From JBHIBD01 sp046758865 (GTDB lineage: Bacteria > Planctomycetota > Brocadiia > Brocadiales > Bathyanammoxibiaceae), in contig JBHIBD010000051.1 of NCBI GenBank assembly GCA_046758865.1, positions 1-15,565 of the forward strand: DNA of 15,565 nt. The letters run 5' to 3'. The number at the start of each line of letters is the position of its first letter. Position 1 is the stretch's first letter. The notes under the pieces were generated by a model that did no database searches, was not told the origin of the DNA, and worked only from the letters and a program-made list of their open reading frames with translations. The position numbers and the translations under genes were made by a program. Below are positions 1 through 7,273 of this stretch, piece by piece.

Positions 1-2
1 TT

Positions 3-1049
3 ACTCTAGCTTTGACTGCTAGGTGTAACATTAGATGCGCTCACTGTTTTGGCGGGTATGGTCCTGATAGGACCGAGAAAATATCTTTGGGTCTATGCAA
101 AGAAACTGTCAGAAAATTTAGAGACCTTGGATATAAAACGTTGTGGATAACAGGGGGCGAGCCTTTTCTTTATGCCGAGGACGTATTTGAGCTGGTTAGT
201 TTTGCAACCGCTATTGGGTTGAACACAGTTGTGGGGACTAACGGTTTTTGGGGAGAGAACATTTCCAAATGTAGACAAATGGTTGCCAAGTTAAAGAATG
301 CCGGTTTATGTTATTTATCAGTTAGCACAGACAGGTTTCACCAAGAGTTTGTCCCTTTGTCTCATGTGAAAAATGTTGTAGAGTCCTCGCGTGCAGCCGG
401 GATACCGTGTCAAATCGCTGTAGTTAAGGCCGCTAACGATAATATTGCTGATGAAGTTGAAAAAACGTTTCACAAAATGGGATTCAAGGTTGCCTCACAA
501 TCGCTGAAGCCGTTCGGGAGGAGCACTACTGCACCGCACGGAATGGTTCCTGACAACTCCTATGACTGTTCAAAAAGTTGCTTAGGTGCTTTTATTATTA
601 ATGTAGAGGCAAATGGACGAGTTTTTGGATGTTGTGGCCCTAGTGAGATATTTCCGGACTCACATCCTTTGTGGCTTGGGTCGATTCTATTCGATGATTT
701 GGCAACGACTATTACACAAATGAACGAGGATCCACTGTTACATGCACTTCGAATCCTTGGGCCGCGAAATCTTATTAAGTTGATTACCCCTGAATCAGCC
801 ATTCCGCATACTAGTTCTGCTACTAAGAAAACAAAGTGCGAGGAATGTGCTTCTTTGTTTGCCGATAAGCAGTTCTCGGATGAAGTTCGTTCTAAGCTCC
901 GGAAAAAAGATATTAGCAAGAGAATAGCTTATATTGAAATGGTCCTGCACACTAAATTTACTATGAATCTGCAAAATGGTAAAAACAGGCCAATTTCTCA
1001 ATGGTTTAATTTGTTCCCTGCTTATGATTATTTGTCTAAGGCTGGATAG
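3..1049 (+). CDS. Radical SAM protein of a peptide-modification cassette (5' end outside window)
   Basis: The reading frame is open to the window edge, so the true start lies upstream and at least 348 residues are present. Counting from the TTG at 12, the CxxxCxxC motif that binds the SAM-cleaving 4Fe-4S cluster is C5, C9, C12 (CNIRCAHC), and the SAM-binding GGEP motif is at 48-51. Only a few residues seem missing before the first motif, so the loss is short unless an N-terminal domain precedes it. Six further cysteines (C186, C190, C207, C208, C276, C279, the last two as CEEC) lie in the C-terminal third. They look like auxiliary-cluster ligands of a SPASM/twitch type, though the spacing is not canonical. 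The family makes radical-based changes such as thioether, C-C or epimerised residues in peptides. The PqqD-like protein next door makes a peptide substrate likely. The substrate and exact reaction cannot be read from the sequence. Confidence 0.85.
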   Translation, partial: TLALTARCNIRCAHCFGGYGPDRTEKISLGLCKETVRKFRDLGYKTLWITGGEPFLYAEDVFELVSFATAIGLNTVVGTNGFWGENISKCRQMVAKLKNAGLCYLSVSTDRFHQEFVPLSHVKNVVESSRAAGIPCQIAVVKAANDNIADEVEKTFHKMGFKVASQSLKPFGRSTTAPHGMVPDNSYDCSKSCLGAFIINVEANGRVFGCCGPSEIFPDSHPLWLGSILFDDLATTITQMNEDPLLHALRILGPRNLIKLITPESAIPHTSSATKKTKCEECASLFADKQFSDEVRSKLRKKDISKRIAYIEMVLHTKFTMNLQNGKNRPISQWFNLFPAYDYLSKAG

Positions 1050-1112
1050 TTGATGTGTGTTTGATGCTGTGAAAAAAGGTAAGAAATTGAATAATTCGTA
1101 AAGGAGGTAGCA

Positions 1113-1373
1113 ATGGGAAATACCCTAAAATCAGAACGAGACGGGTTTGTAGTCCAAGACCTTGGAGAAGAAATTATAATCTACGATCCAGAGGCACGCT
1201 TAATTCACTCCTTAAATGATTCAGCAGCTTCTATCTTCCGGACACTAAAAAGAGGGGCAAAACGTGAAGAACTTGTAGAAATGACGGTGAATGAATATAA
1301 GGGCGATCGTGAAGCGATCAAACGGGATATAGAAAAATGTATTACGGATTTAACGAAGAAAGGGCTTGTTTGA
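1113..1373 (+). CDS. PqqD-family peptide-binding protein (RiPP recognition element)
   Basis: This 86-residue protein has the PqqD fold pattern. Two N-terminal beta strands (FVVQDLGEEIIIYDPEA) are followed by the typical LNDSAASIFRTLK segment and a helical C-terminus with a spaced Lys/Glu pattern. Stand-alone PqqD-like proteins bind the leader of a ribosomal precursor peptide and present it to a modifying enzyme, often the neighbouring radical SAM protein. A strong ribosome-binding site (AAGGAGG, about 1100-1106) fixes the ATG. The gene lies 63 bp after the radical SAM gene and 32 bp before the kinase-like gene, consistent with one transcript. The residues that contact the peptide cannot be judged by eye. 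Family assignment is firm; its partner is inferred from position. Confidence 0.85.
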   Translation: MGNTLKSERDGFVVQDLGEEIIIYDPEARLIHSLNDSAASIFRTLKRGAKREELVEMTVNEYKGDREAIKRDIEKCITDLTKKGLV

Positions 1374-1405
1374 TTCTTTTTTGCGAACGTTAGAAACGAG
1401 GCGGC

Positions 1406-2440
1406 ATGGAGATGGGTGACCATAATTTGTGTGATACGAAAGAGTCGAAACCGGGAATGCCAGGAGAGGTCCCAGATAATGTAACAGTAGGAGTCTTAGA
1501 AAAGAAAGAATTTCCTACTCAATCTGACCTTGCTCTTGCTGAACTTTTGACACGTTTCATTGAGGATTCAAGAGAGAATGAGCCCACATCGGATGAATTA
1601 TGGGCAGACCTTAAAGAAAGGCTGGAATCGCAGTGGCCTTCTTTAACATACAACTTTTTAGGGAGTAGAATCAAATGTATAGCGGCAGGCGTAGGTGTAG
1701 CTGATTGGATTGACACCCATTTTAGTGCTTTCGAGACTCAATCTGGCGCTGACCATGAAATCATTATAGCTGCGGCTAGGGGTATGACAGGTTTGTTTTC
1801 AAACGATGGAATAGCCCGGGTTATCAAAACAGCTTCAAGCCTAGAAGTGACCAAGATGGAATTCCTCGGCTATATTGCTAGTAGATTAAAAAATCATGTA
1901 TTAATTCATGCTGCTGGGGTTGCAACAACAAGCGGGGGTATTCTTTTTGTTGGTCCGTCAATGTCGGGGAAAAGTACGCTGGCTACGCAATGTTATGTGC
2001 ATGGGTGTCCTGTCATGGGAGATGACTTTATAGCAATTCACAAGGAAACGGGCGAACTGTTTTGTTTTCCCAAAAGTATATCGTTACGACGAAAAACGGT
2101 GAACTATCTACGAGATACTCCAGCAATTCAACGTTTGATTAAAGAAACAAGAATCTCCGGAGTGATCGATCCTCGAAAAATGATTGGTTGGCCTGTAAGA
2201 CCGCAGAAAGTGAAAACAATATTTATTTTAAAGGGATTCAAGGAGTCAGTGGTAACCAATGTGGTGAAACAATCCGAAGTATTGAAACATATTTATTTTC
2301 AACTTGTTGCCCCTCCTAGAGAAATAATTAAATCAGCGCGCGGCGTCAAAAAATTAATTTCAGAAGTAGTCGCTTATGAAATATGGCATGGAACACCAGA
2401 AGAAACAGCGCGTTGCGTAATGTCTCTTAGCCAACGATAA
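1406..2440 (+). CDS. HPr-kinase-like P-loop protein (HprK-related kinase)
   Basis: The protein has 344 residues. The C-terminal half resembles the catalytic domain of HPr(Ser) kinase/phosphorylase. A histidine stretch (LIHAAGV, 167-173) precedes the Walker A loop GPSMSGKST (183-191), and an acidic GDD (205-207) follows at the position of the HprK catalytic Asp region. The first ~160 residues are unlike the HprK sensor domain and I do not recognise them. HprK-like proteins recur in lasso-peptide and other RiPP loci, where one studied group phosphorylates the C-terminal residue of the precursor; here phosphorylation of a peptide is only inferred. A GAGG lies 4 bases before the first ATG and 10 before a second ATG at 1412, so the start may be two codons later. 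No PTS genes are nearby, which argues against a role in sugar regulation. Confidence 0.75.
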   Translation: MEMGDHNLCDTKESKPGMPGEVPDNVTVGVLEKKEFPTQSDLALAELLTRFIEDSRENEPTSDELWADLKERLESQWPSLTYNFLGSRIKCIAAGVGVADWIDTHFSAFETQSGADHEIIIAAARGMTGLFSNDGIARVIKTASSLEVTKMEFLGYIASRLKNHVLIHAAGVATTSGGILFVGPSMSGKSTLATQCYVHGCPVMGDDFIAIHKETGELFCFPKSISLRRKTVNYLRDTPAIQRLIKETRISGVIDPRKMIGWPVRPQKVKTIFILKGFKESVVTNVVKQSEVLKHIYFQLVAPPREIIKSARGVKKLISEVVAYEIWHGTPEETARCVMSLSQR

Positions 2441-2454
2441 GCAGACAAACAATT

Positions 2455-3039
2455 ATGAAAACATGGAATGAAGCATCTTTAAGCGCTCTTAAACTGGTAC
2501 TGAAAGAAAGAGGGTGCTCTGTTAAAATCCGCGGCTATGGTAGAAGCATGGGGCGTTTGATTAAGAAAGATTGCCAACTAGTGGTAACCGATTTTTTTAA
2601 CCAGTTGCATATTGGTGACGTGGTTGTCTTTCGGCATCGAGATAGTCTAATTGTACATCGTATAGTGGCGATAAAGTCAGATAATTCCAGAAGTTTATAC
2701 CTCGCGAAAGGAGACGCCAGACCACATTATGACAAATACATTAGCGAAGAATTTATCCTTGGAAAAGTGGTAAGAATCATCCATGGTTCTCAAACTATCG
2801 AGTTAAATACATATTGGAGCCGTTTCTTGGGAAAAATAATTGCCTTTGTGTCACTATGGGAAGCGCACGCAAATATGGCTATCACACGACATACCACTCG
2901 CATTACTTTAAAAGCTATTGCAGCTAGGACAATCTCTTTTCTTTCGTCTCCTTGCATAAACTTTCTCAGTATTTGTACACTGATCGCAACATCTGCTTCT
3001 GATAATTCAGAGAATCATATGCTCGTAGGATGCGATTAA
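2455..3039 (+). CDS. S24/S26-family peptidase, signal-peptidase-like (Ser/His type)
   Basis: This 194-residue protein carries the signal peptidase core. The nucleophile box is GRSMGRLI (Ser31), followed by a GDVVVF strand (54-59), VHRIVA (His68) and KGDA (85-88). In this arrangement a His replaces the bacterial catalytic Lys, as in the archaeal/ER/SipW (S26B) branch. The Pro that usually follows SMx is replaced: the box reads SMGR. There is no N-terminal membrane anchor; hydrophobic stretches lie C-terminally (about 124-135 and 155-180). In this cassette it could trim the leader of the modified peptide, because the exporter lacks its own peptidase domain. The start lies 14 bp after the kinase-like stop and has no obvious ribosome-binding site, so translation may depend on the upstream gene. 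Family is fairly sure; substrate is inferred. Confidence 0.75.
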   Translation: MKTWNEASLSALKLVLKERGCSVKIRGYGRSMGRLIKKDCQLVVTDFFNQLHIGDVVVFRHRDSLIVHRIVAIKSDNSRSLYLAKGDARPHYDKYISEEFILGKVVRIIHGSQTIELNTYWSRFLGKIIAFVSLWEAHANMAITRHTTRITLKAIAARTISFLSSPCINFLSICTLIATSASDNSENHMLVGCD

Positions 3040-3065
3040 AGATATTTGGATGGTTTAGGTTGTTA

Positions 3066-3167
3066 AAAACGTGGCGCTCGTAACTAACTGGTTCACCGCA
3101 GCATAGCGGATGCGCGTTCGTTCGCAACACAACTCCATATTATCGCTAAAGGCCTTAGCGCCGTTTT
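3066..3167. repeat. Imperfect inverted repeat with nested hairpins between peptidase and nucleotidyltransferase genes
   Basis: AAAAC at 3066-3070 plus GGCGCT at 3073-3078 pair with AGCGCC at 3157-3162 plus GTTTT at 3163-3167, leaving two bulged bases on the left arm. Smaller stems lie inside (CCGC/GCGG near 3096-3109, TGCG/CGCA near 3110-3126). The size and bulged stem recall integron attC sites, but the end motifs do not match RYYYAAC/GTTRRRY. Its nature is unknown. Confidence 0.5.
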
Positions 3168-3168
3168 G
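3144..3168 (+). terminator. Terminator-like hairpin ending the AT-rich half of the cassette
   Basis: CGCTAA (3144-3149) and TTAGCG (3155-3160) form a perfect 6-bp stem around a 5-base loop, followed by CCGTTTTG. The U-run is short, so termination would be partial. It lies about 105 bp after the peptidase stop and just before the nucleotidyltransferase start. Its right arm is shared with the larger inverted repeat at 3066-3167, so only one of the two structures can form at a time. Confidence 0.4.
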
Positions 3169-3179
3169 AGGCACTTGAA

Positions 3180-4460
3180 TTGATCAAAAAAACGGAAGGC
3201 GTATCATTGCGCTACTACCCAGATGTGGGTCCTGATGAAACAAGAGCTGAAGTTCCGATGGGGGGTACTCGCCCTGAAAACGAGTTGCTTCTCTGCTGTG
3301 CCCGGACCCACATGAACTCCGAGAGGGCCGAGCGGGTCAGGGCTCTACTCCGGGAAGATATAGATTGGGCGTATATGATCCGTATAGCGCTGTGGCACAG
3401 GGTCACGCCGCTCTTGTACCGGAATCTTCAAACCACCTGCCCCGACGCTGTTCCTAAGGATACCATGGATCAACTCCGGAGCTACTTCTACGGCAACGCA
3501 CGGCGCAACCTTTTGCTAACTGAGGAACTAGTAAAGCTCCTAAAACTATTCGAAGCACATGGGATCCCTGCCATCCCGTTGAAAGGGCCCGTCCTGGCTG
3601 CTTCCGTCTACGGCAACCTTGGGTTACGGGAATTCAGTGACCTAGACATACTGGTTCGCAGACAGAATGCTTGTAGGGCTAGAGATCTGCTGATATCACT
3701 TGGTTACCGGCATTGCGGACCCAAATTTCAGCTCACAGATGCACAGGAAGCCGCCTATCTTCAATCCCAACACCACTATAAATTTGTGCGAGATGACCGC
3801 AGTGTCGTTGTGGAGCTTCACTGGAGAATCACAAGAAAGTACTTCTCTTTACCACTTGATTACGAGCGCTTATGGGAGGGTCTTGAGCCTGTATCCCTTG
3901 CTGGCAGGACGGTGCTCAACCTCTCGCAGGAGGATTTGCTCCTGATCCTCTGCGTGCATGGGTCCATGCACCGTTGGTCACGGTTGGGATGGATTTGCGA
4001 CATTTCCGAAATGATCCATGTCAGTCAGGGGATAGATTGGGAACGGGTCATGAAGCAGGCCAGGGCGCTAGGCAGTGAGCGCATACTCTTTCTCGGCCTC
4101 TTTTTGGCCAAGGACCTGCTGCATGTACCCCTTCCGAAGGAGATTGTGCACCAGGTCGAGGCAGACCCGGTAATGAGAAAACTTGCTGAGCAGGTACGGC
4201 AACGGCTTTTCCAGGGGCCTGACGGCGCACCCGGCCTCTTGGAACTCAGCCTCTTTAACTTGAAGGCCAGGGAACGCCTGCAGGATCGCATCCGGTATCT
4301 TGTCCGTTTTGTCCTGACTACAACGCCTGAAGACTGGCAGCTTCTACCGCTGCCCGATCTTCTCTTCCCCCTTTACTACCTATTGCGGCCCAATCGTTTG
4401 ATGGGAAAGTATGGGCTTGCACTGGTGAGGCGTATCTACCATGGGAATATTGCAAGGTAA
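3180..4460 (+). CDS. Nucleotidyltransferase-like protein (NTP_transf_5 type)
   Basis: The protein has 426 residues. From about 34 to 300 it fits the uncharacterised nucleotidyltransferase family NTP_transf_5: ELLLCCART near the start, LKGP (134-137), then the two-aspartate catalytic motif SDLDILV (153-159, Asp154 and Asp156), and VELHWR (211-216) and HGSMHRW (260-266) further on. Members occur beside PqqD-like, HprK-like and ABC genes in peptide clusters; transfer of a nucleotide to a peptide has been suggested for such genes but is not shown here. The TTG start has GAGG 9 bases upstream. An ATG at 3258 (residue 27) is an alternative, because family similarity begins only near residue 34. The gene is GC-richer than those before it and overlaps the ABC gene by 20 bp, so these two travel together. 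Confidence 0.75.
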   Translation: MIKKTEGVSLRYYPDVGPDETRAEVPMGGTRPENELLLCCARTHMNSERAERVRALLREDIDWAYMIRIALWHRVTPLLYRNLQTTCPDAVPKDTMDQLRSYFYGNARRNLLLTEELVKLLKLFEAHGIPAIPLKGPVLAASVYGNLGLREFSDLDILVRRQNACRARDLLISLGYRHCGPKFQLTDAQEAAYLQSQHHYKFVRDDRSVVVELHWRITRKYFSLPLDYERLWEGLEPVSLAGRTVLNLSQEDLLLILCVHGSMHRWSRLGWICDISEMIHVSQGIDWERVMKQARALGSERILFLGLFLAKDLLHVPLPKEIVHQVEADPVMRKLAEQVRQRLFQGPDGAPGLLELSLFNLKARERLQDRIRYLVRFVLTTTPEDWQLLPLPDLLFPLYYLLRPNRLMGKYGLALVRRIYHGNIAR

Positions 4461-6267
4461 ATGGGCTAGCACATGGATGGACCAGGCCTTCTGGCCTTAT
4501 ATCTCGACGCTGGTCCGCTTCATGTCGTGGAAGGTGGCGCTGGCCCTGGGATTGATGGTTTGCCTTAGCCTGTCGAATGGTGTTGTGCTGTTGATGCTGG
4601 TGCTGCTTCTGCAACTTGTCGGTCTGGATGTGCAGCAGGATACCCTGGGCAGGGTCGCTCAGTTCCTATCATCTATATTCGCGGCTGTAGGTGTGCACCC
4701 AACTCTAATCAAGGTGCTCGGTGTCTACGTGCTTATCGTTAGCTTTCAAGGGATGTTGCATCGCTGGCAGACCACCATCAACCTCTCTCTCCAGCATGAG
4801 TTCGTGGCTTCTCTGCGTCAGCGGCTGTACAAGGCAATCTCTAATACCGACTGGGCCTTCTTATCCAGGAGCAGGTCCTCCGATTTTACCCACGTCTTAA
4901 CCACTGAGATGGAACGGGTTGGTGAGCTAACGTACCACCTCTTACGCCTGTTCACCACTGCCATGGTGGCAATGGTTTATATTTTATTTGCGTTGAAGCT
5001 GTCAGTGGTGATAACAGCACTGGCATTTGCCAGTGGTGGCGGGTTGATGCTGGTGCTTAAAGGAAAGACGCAGGTGGCGCGCGCGGCCGGGGAAGGGCTT
5101 TCACAGACAATGAAAAGCCTTTACGCCACCGTAACGGAGCACCTCGGTGGCATAAAAACGGCCAAGAGCTATTGCGCCGAGGACCGTCATGCCGATATCT
5201 TCGCAAGACTGACTGAGAGAGCGCAACACATGTACATCCGCGCCGTCCGGAATAAGGCTGATGTGCAGTACTGGTTCGATATAGGTTCGGTGTTAATCCT
5301 GAGCCTCGTCCTTTATGTCTCCATTGAAGTCCTAGCCATCCCCACTGCAGAGGTGTTATTATTGCTGTTCCTGTTTTCCAGAGTCACGCCAATGTTTGCC
5401 AACATGCAACTGAGCTATCAGCGATTTGTGAATCTACTGCCGGCCTTCGCCACCGTCATGGAAGTACAAGCACGCTGTGAGGCTGCCGCTGAGCCTAAGG
5501 CTCAAAAAACAGAGAAGGTCGAATTACGACACGCCACCCGTTTTGAGCGTGTCTCCTTCAGTTATGAAGATACGCCGGTGACCCGTGATCTCGATTTAAC
5601 TATCTGCGCCGGTGAGACCACTGCCATTGTTGGTCCATCTGGTGCTGGTAAGAGTACAATTGCTGATCTGGTTATGGGTTTGATTATACCAAATAGAGGT
5701 CGTGTCCTGGTGGACGGGATACCGTTGAGTCCTGAGCGGATGCGATCCTGGCGGGACCAGATCGGATATGTCGCTCAGGATACCTTTCTATTCAACGATA
5801 CTGTACGTGCCAACCTCCTATGGGCGCAACCTGATGCCACGGAAGAAGAGATCTACCAGGCGTTGAGACTGGCCGCAGCTGAGGAGTTCGTCTCTAAGCT
5901 TCCCAGCGGGTTAGACACGGTGGTGGGTGAACGTGGTGTACTATTGTCTGGGGGTGAAAGGCAGCGTCTGGCTTTGGCCAGAGCCTTATTGCGCAAGCCT
6001 TCCCTGTTGATTCTGGATGAAGCTACTAGCGCCTTGGACTCCGAGAACGAACAGCGGATCCGACGTGCCATAGGAGAACTTCATGGATATATGACGATAC
6101 TGATCATAAGCCATCGGCTATCCACTGTCAGGGGGGCGGACATCGTATATGTATTAGAGGAAGGGCGTCTAGTTGAGTCGGGGCCCTGGGATTCGCTTAT
6201 CGCCAAAGAAAATGGGCGATTTCGCGCACTGTGCGTAGCGCAGGGTGCACATAGTGAAGGTCGGTGA
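4441..6267 (+). CDS. ABC exporter, fused membrane and ATPase domains
   Basis: This 608-residue half-transporter has an N-terminal type I exporter membrane domain (hydrophobic segments near 30-60, 88-105, 170-205, 280-300 and 303-318). The complete ATPase domain starts near 360: Walker A GPSGAGKST (398-406), Q-loop YVAQD (Gln446), signature LSGGERQ (502-508), Walker B LLILDEATSALD (522-533) and the switch His558 (ISHR). It should work as a homodimer in the inner membrane, exporting a peptide or lipid-like substrate. There is no N-terminal C39 peptidase domain, so any leader must be cut by another enzyme, plausibly the S26-like peptidase. The ATG overlaps the end of the nucleotidyltransferase gene by 20 bp, with GAGG 10 bases upstream, indicating coupled expression. 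The family is certain; the substrate is inferred from its neighbours. Confidence 0.9.
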   Translation: MGILQGKWASTWMDQAFWPYISTLVRFMSWKVALALGLMVCLSLSNGVVLLMLVLLLQLVGLDVQQDTLGRVAQFLSSIFAAVGVHPTLIKVLGVYVLIVSFQGMLHRWQTTINLSLQHEFVASLRQRLYKAISNTDWAFLSRSRSSDFTHVLTTEMERVGELTYHLLRLFTTAMVAMVYILFALKLSVVITALAFASGGGLMLVLKGKTQVARAAGEGLSQTMKSLYATVTEHLGGIKTAKSYCAEDRHADIFARLTERAQHMYIRAVRNKADVQYWFDIGSVLILSLVLYVSIEVLAIPTAEVLLLLFLFSRVTPMFANMQLSYQRFVNLLPAFATVMEVQARCEAAAEPKAQKTEKVELRHATRFERVSFSYEDTPVTRDLDLTICAGETTAIVGPSGAGKSTIADLVMGLIIPNRGRVLVDGIPLSPERMRSWRDQIGYVAQDTFLFNDTVRANLLWAQPDATEEEIYQALRLAAAEEFVSKLPSGLDTVVGERGVLLSGGERQRLALARALLRKPSLLILDEATSALDSENEQRIRRAIGELHGYMTILIISHRLSTVRGADIVYVLEEGRLVESGPWDSLIAKENGRFRALCVAQGAHSEGR

Positions 6268-6576
6268 TAGAGTTAGGGGATTGGCCATTCCCCACAGGTT
6301 CATGAGTTCATTGCCTGCCAAACAGCCCTTGCCCCTTGTTAATATTATTTCCTATCTTGACAATCATTACCGCTAGCAGTACCTTTTCACAATCAGATAG
6401 GCCTGACTGAGAAGCACACCGACAATTTAATCAATAGAACTCTAATTCAGCGCTTGGGGCAGTTTACCGTTCAACAGAGACATCAGGACTGCTGCGTGAT
6501 TAACCAGGGAACCCACGTGATAGCGGTTTAGTGCATAATCCCAAACGAGTATATCTCTTAGCAAAGGAGAAAGAGA
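6268..6576. other. Intergenic stretch between exporter and dodecin genes
   Basis: I see no convincing gene. GGGGA (6276-6280) and TCCCC (6289-6293) could form a short hairpin just after the exporter stop but no T-run follows, so it is a poor terminator. A TTGACA near 6358 with a weak -10 (TACCTT, 17-base spacer) could be a promoter for the dodecin gene. A 24-codon frame at 6302-6376 has no usable ribosome-binding site. Confidence 0.4.
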
Positions 6577-6786
6577 ATGCCTGGAAACACCTACAAGATC
6601 ATTGAACTGGTGGGGACAAGTGATAAATCCTGGGAAGATGCTGCCACTAATGCAGTGGAGCAGGCGTCAAAGAGCCTCAGGGACCTGAGGATTGCTGAAA
6701 TTACTAAGTTGGATATGAAGATTGAGAACGGAAAGGTGATAGCCTATCGGGCAAGGCTTAATCTCTCCTTTAAGTACCACAAATAA
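6577..6786 (+). CDS. Dodecin-family protein lacking usual flavin-contact residues
   Basis: The protein has 69 residues, the normal dodecin length, with the family pattern: YKIIELVGTS start, a central helix (SWEDAATNAVEQASKSLRDL) and two strands ending in YRARLNLSFKY. Dodecins form hollow dodecamers that hold flavin or related ligands in the cytoplasm. The Trp that stacks on the flavin in the haloarchaeal protein corresponds here to Ile39 (LRIAEI), and the Gln in the following strand corresponds to Arg58 (AYRAR). This copy may therefore bind another ligand or none. A good ribosome-binding site (AAGGAG) precedes the ATG. It stands alone, about 310 bp after the exporter gene, and probably has its own promoter. 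The family call is firm; ligand binding is doubtful. Confidence 0.88.
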   Translation: MPGNTYKIIELVGTSDKSWEDAATNAVEQASKSLRDLRIAEITKLDMKIENGKVIAYRARLNLSFKYHK

Positions 6787-6853
6787 CAGTCAAGGTTATA
6801 AGGCCTCGGGCCGGGCTATACAGGTTTAGTAGAAAGAGGCTATTTAAGAAGGC

Positions 6854-6871
6854 GGGCTAAGGCGCTAGCCC
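6854..6871. terminator. Hairpin between convergent dodecin and small membrane-protein genes
   Basis: GGGCTA (6854-6859) and TAGCCC (6866-6871) make a perfect 6-bp stem with a 6-base loop. It lies between the ends of two convergent genes, where a shared terminator is expected. On the - strand a moderately T-rich tract follows; on the + strand there is none. Evidence is weak. Confidence 0.35.
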
Positions 6872-6902
6872 CCTCAACTTAACTTCTTCTCCAACAAACG
6901 TG

Positions 6903-7046
6903 TCACCCTATTAGGCCGCTCTTCTTTTCCCCCGGCCGCTTCCTTTTCTCTGCCCTTCTTCGTCTTATAATCCGCATGTATCCCAGGCCCAGGAGTCCGA
7001 GACTAGCTATTATCATAGCTACTATCATGGATGTGTCTGACAACAT
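6903..7046 (-). CDS. Small single-span membrane protein, 47 residues
   Basis: I read this gene directly from the reverse strand; it is too short for usual ORF cut-offs. A TTGGAGG motif lies about 7 bases before the ATG at 7046, a good ribosome-binding site. The product starts MLSDTSMIVAM, continues with one hydrophobic segment (about residues 7-27, rich in Ile, Ala, Leu and Gly) and ends in a strongly basic tail (RIIRRRRAEKRKRPGEKK). This layout suits a one-pass inner-membrane protein with its tail in the cytoplasm by the positive-inside rule. I recognise no family. A short non-coding gap (about 230 bp) separates it from the orphan gene further right on the same strand, whose terminator lies between them, so it is probably transcribed separately. 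Function is unknown. Confidence 0.6.
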   Translation of the reverse strand: MLSDTSMIVAMIIASLGLLGLGYMRIIRRRRAEKRKRPGEKKSGLIG

Positions 7047-7138
7047 TTTAGCCTCCAATTAAGCATTTGTAGTCAGTAAGCCATCCGCCTCCACCCTTAA
7101 GCGACAGTTTATATCATCAAATTAGAAAAATGCTAAGC

Positions 7139-7171
7139 AAAAACGACACTTGGGGGAACTCCCGCAGTGTC
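7139..7171 (-). terminator. Intrinsic terminator of the orphan - strand gene
   Basis: On the - strand GACACT (7171-7166) and AGTGTC (7150-7145) pair, with an inner GGG/CCC stem, and the hairpin is followed at once by GTTTTTGC. It lies about 100 bp after the stop of the gene ending at 7274 and points in its direction. Confidence 0.6.
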
Positions 7172-7273
7172 TAAAAATGTAGTCTTTTTGACATGTCAGA
7201 TTGCATTCTCCTGAGTCATTACCTCATAAGGACTGACAAACCCCATTTCCATTACTTAAGTATGCGTTTATTG

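Noticed and set aside
3066..3167. Integron attC site
   Set aside because: The size, bulged stem and AAC/GTT ends are suggestive, but the core motifs RYYYAAC and GTTRRRY are not matched, the spacer between the two arm boxes is wrong, and no integrase or cassette array is visible.
6302..6376. 24-codon frame as a precursor peptide for the cassette
   Set aside because: There is no ribosome-binding site at proper spacing and no leader/core pattern, and it lies after the exporter gene.
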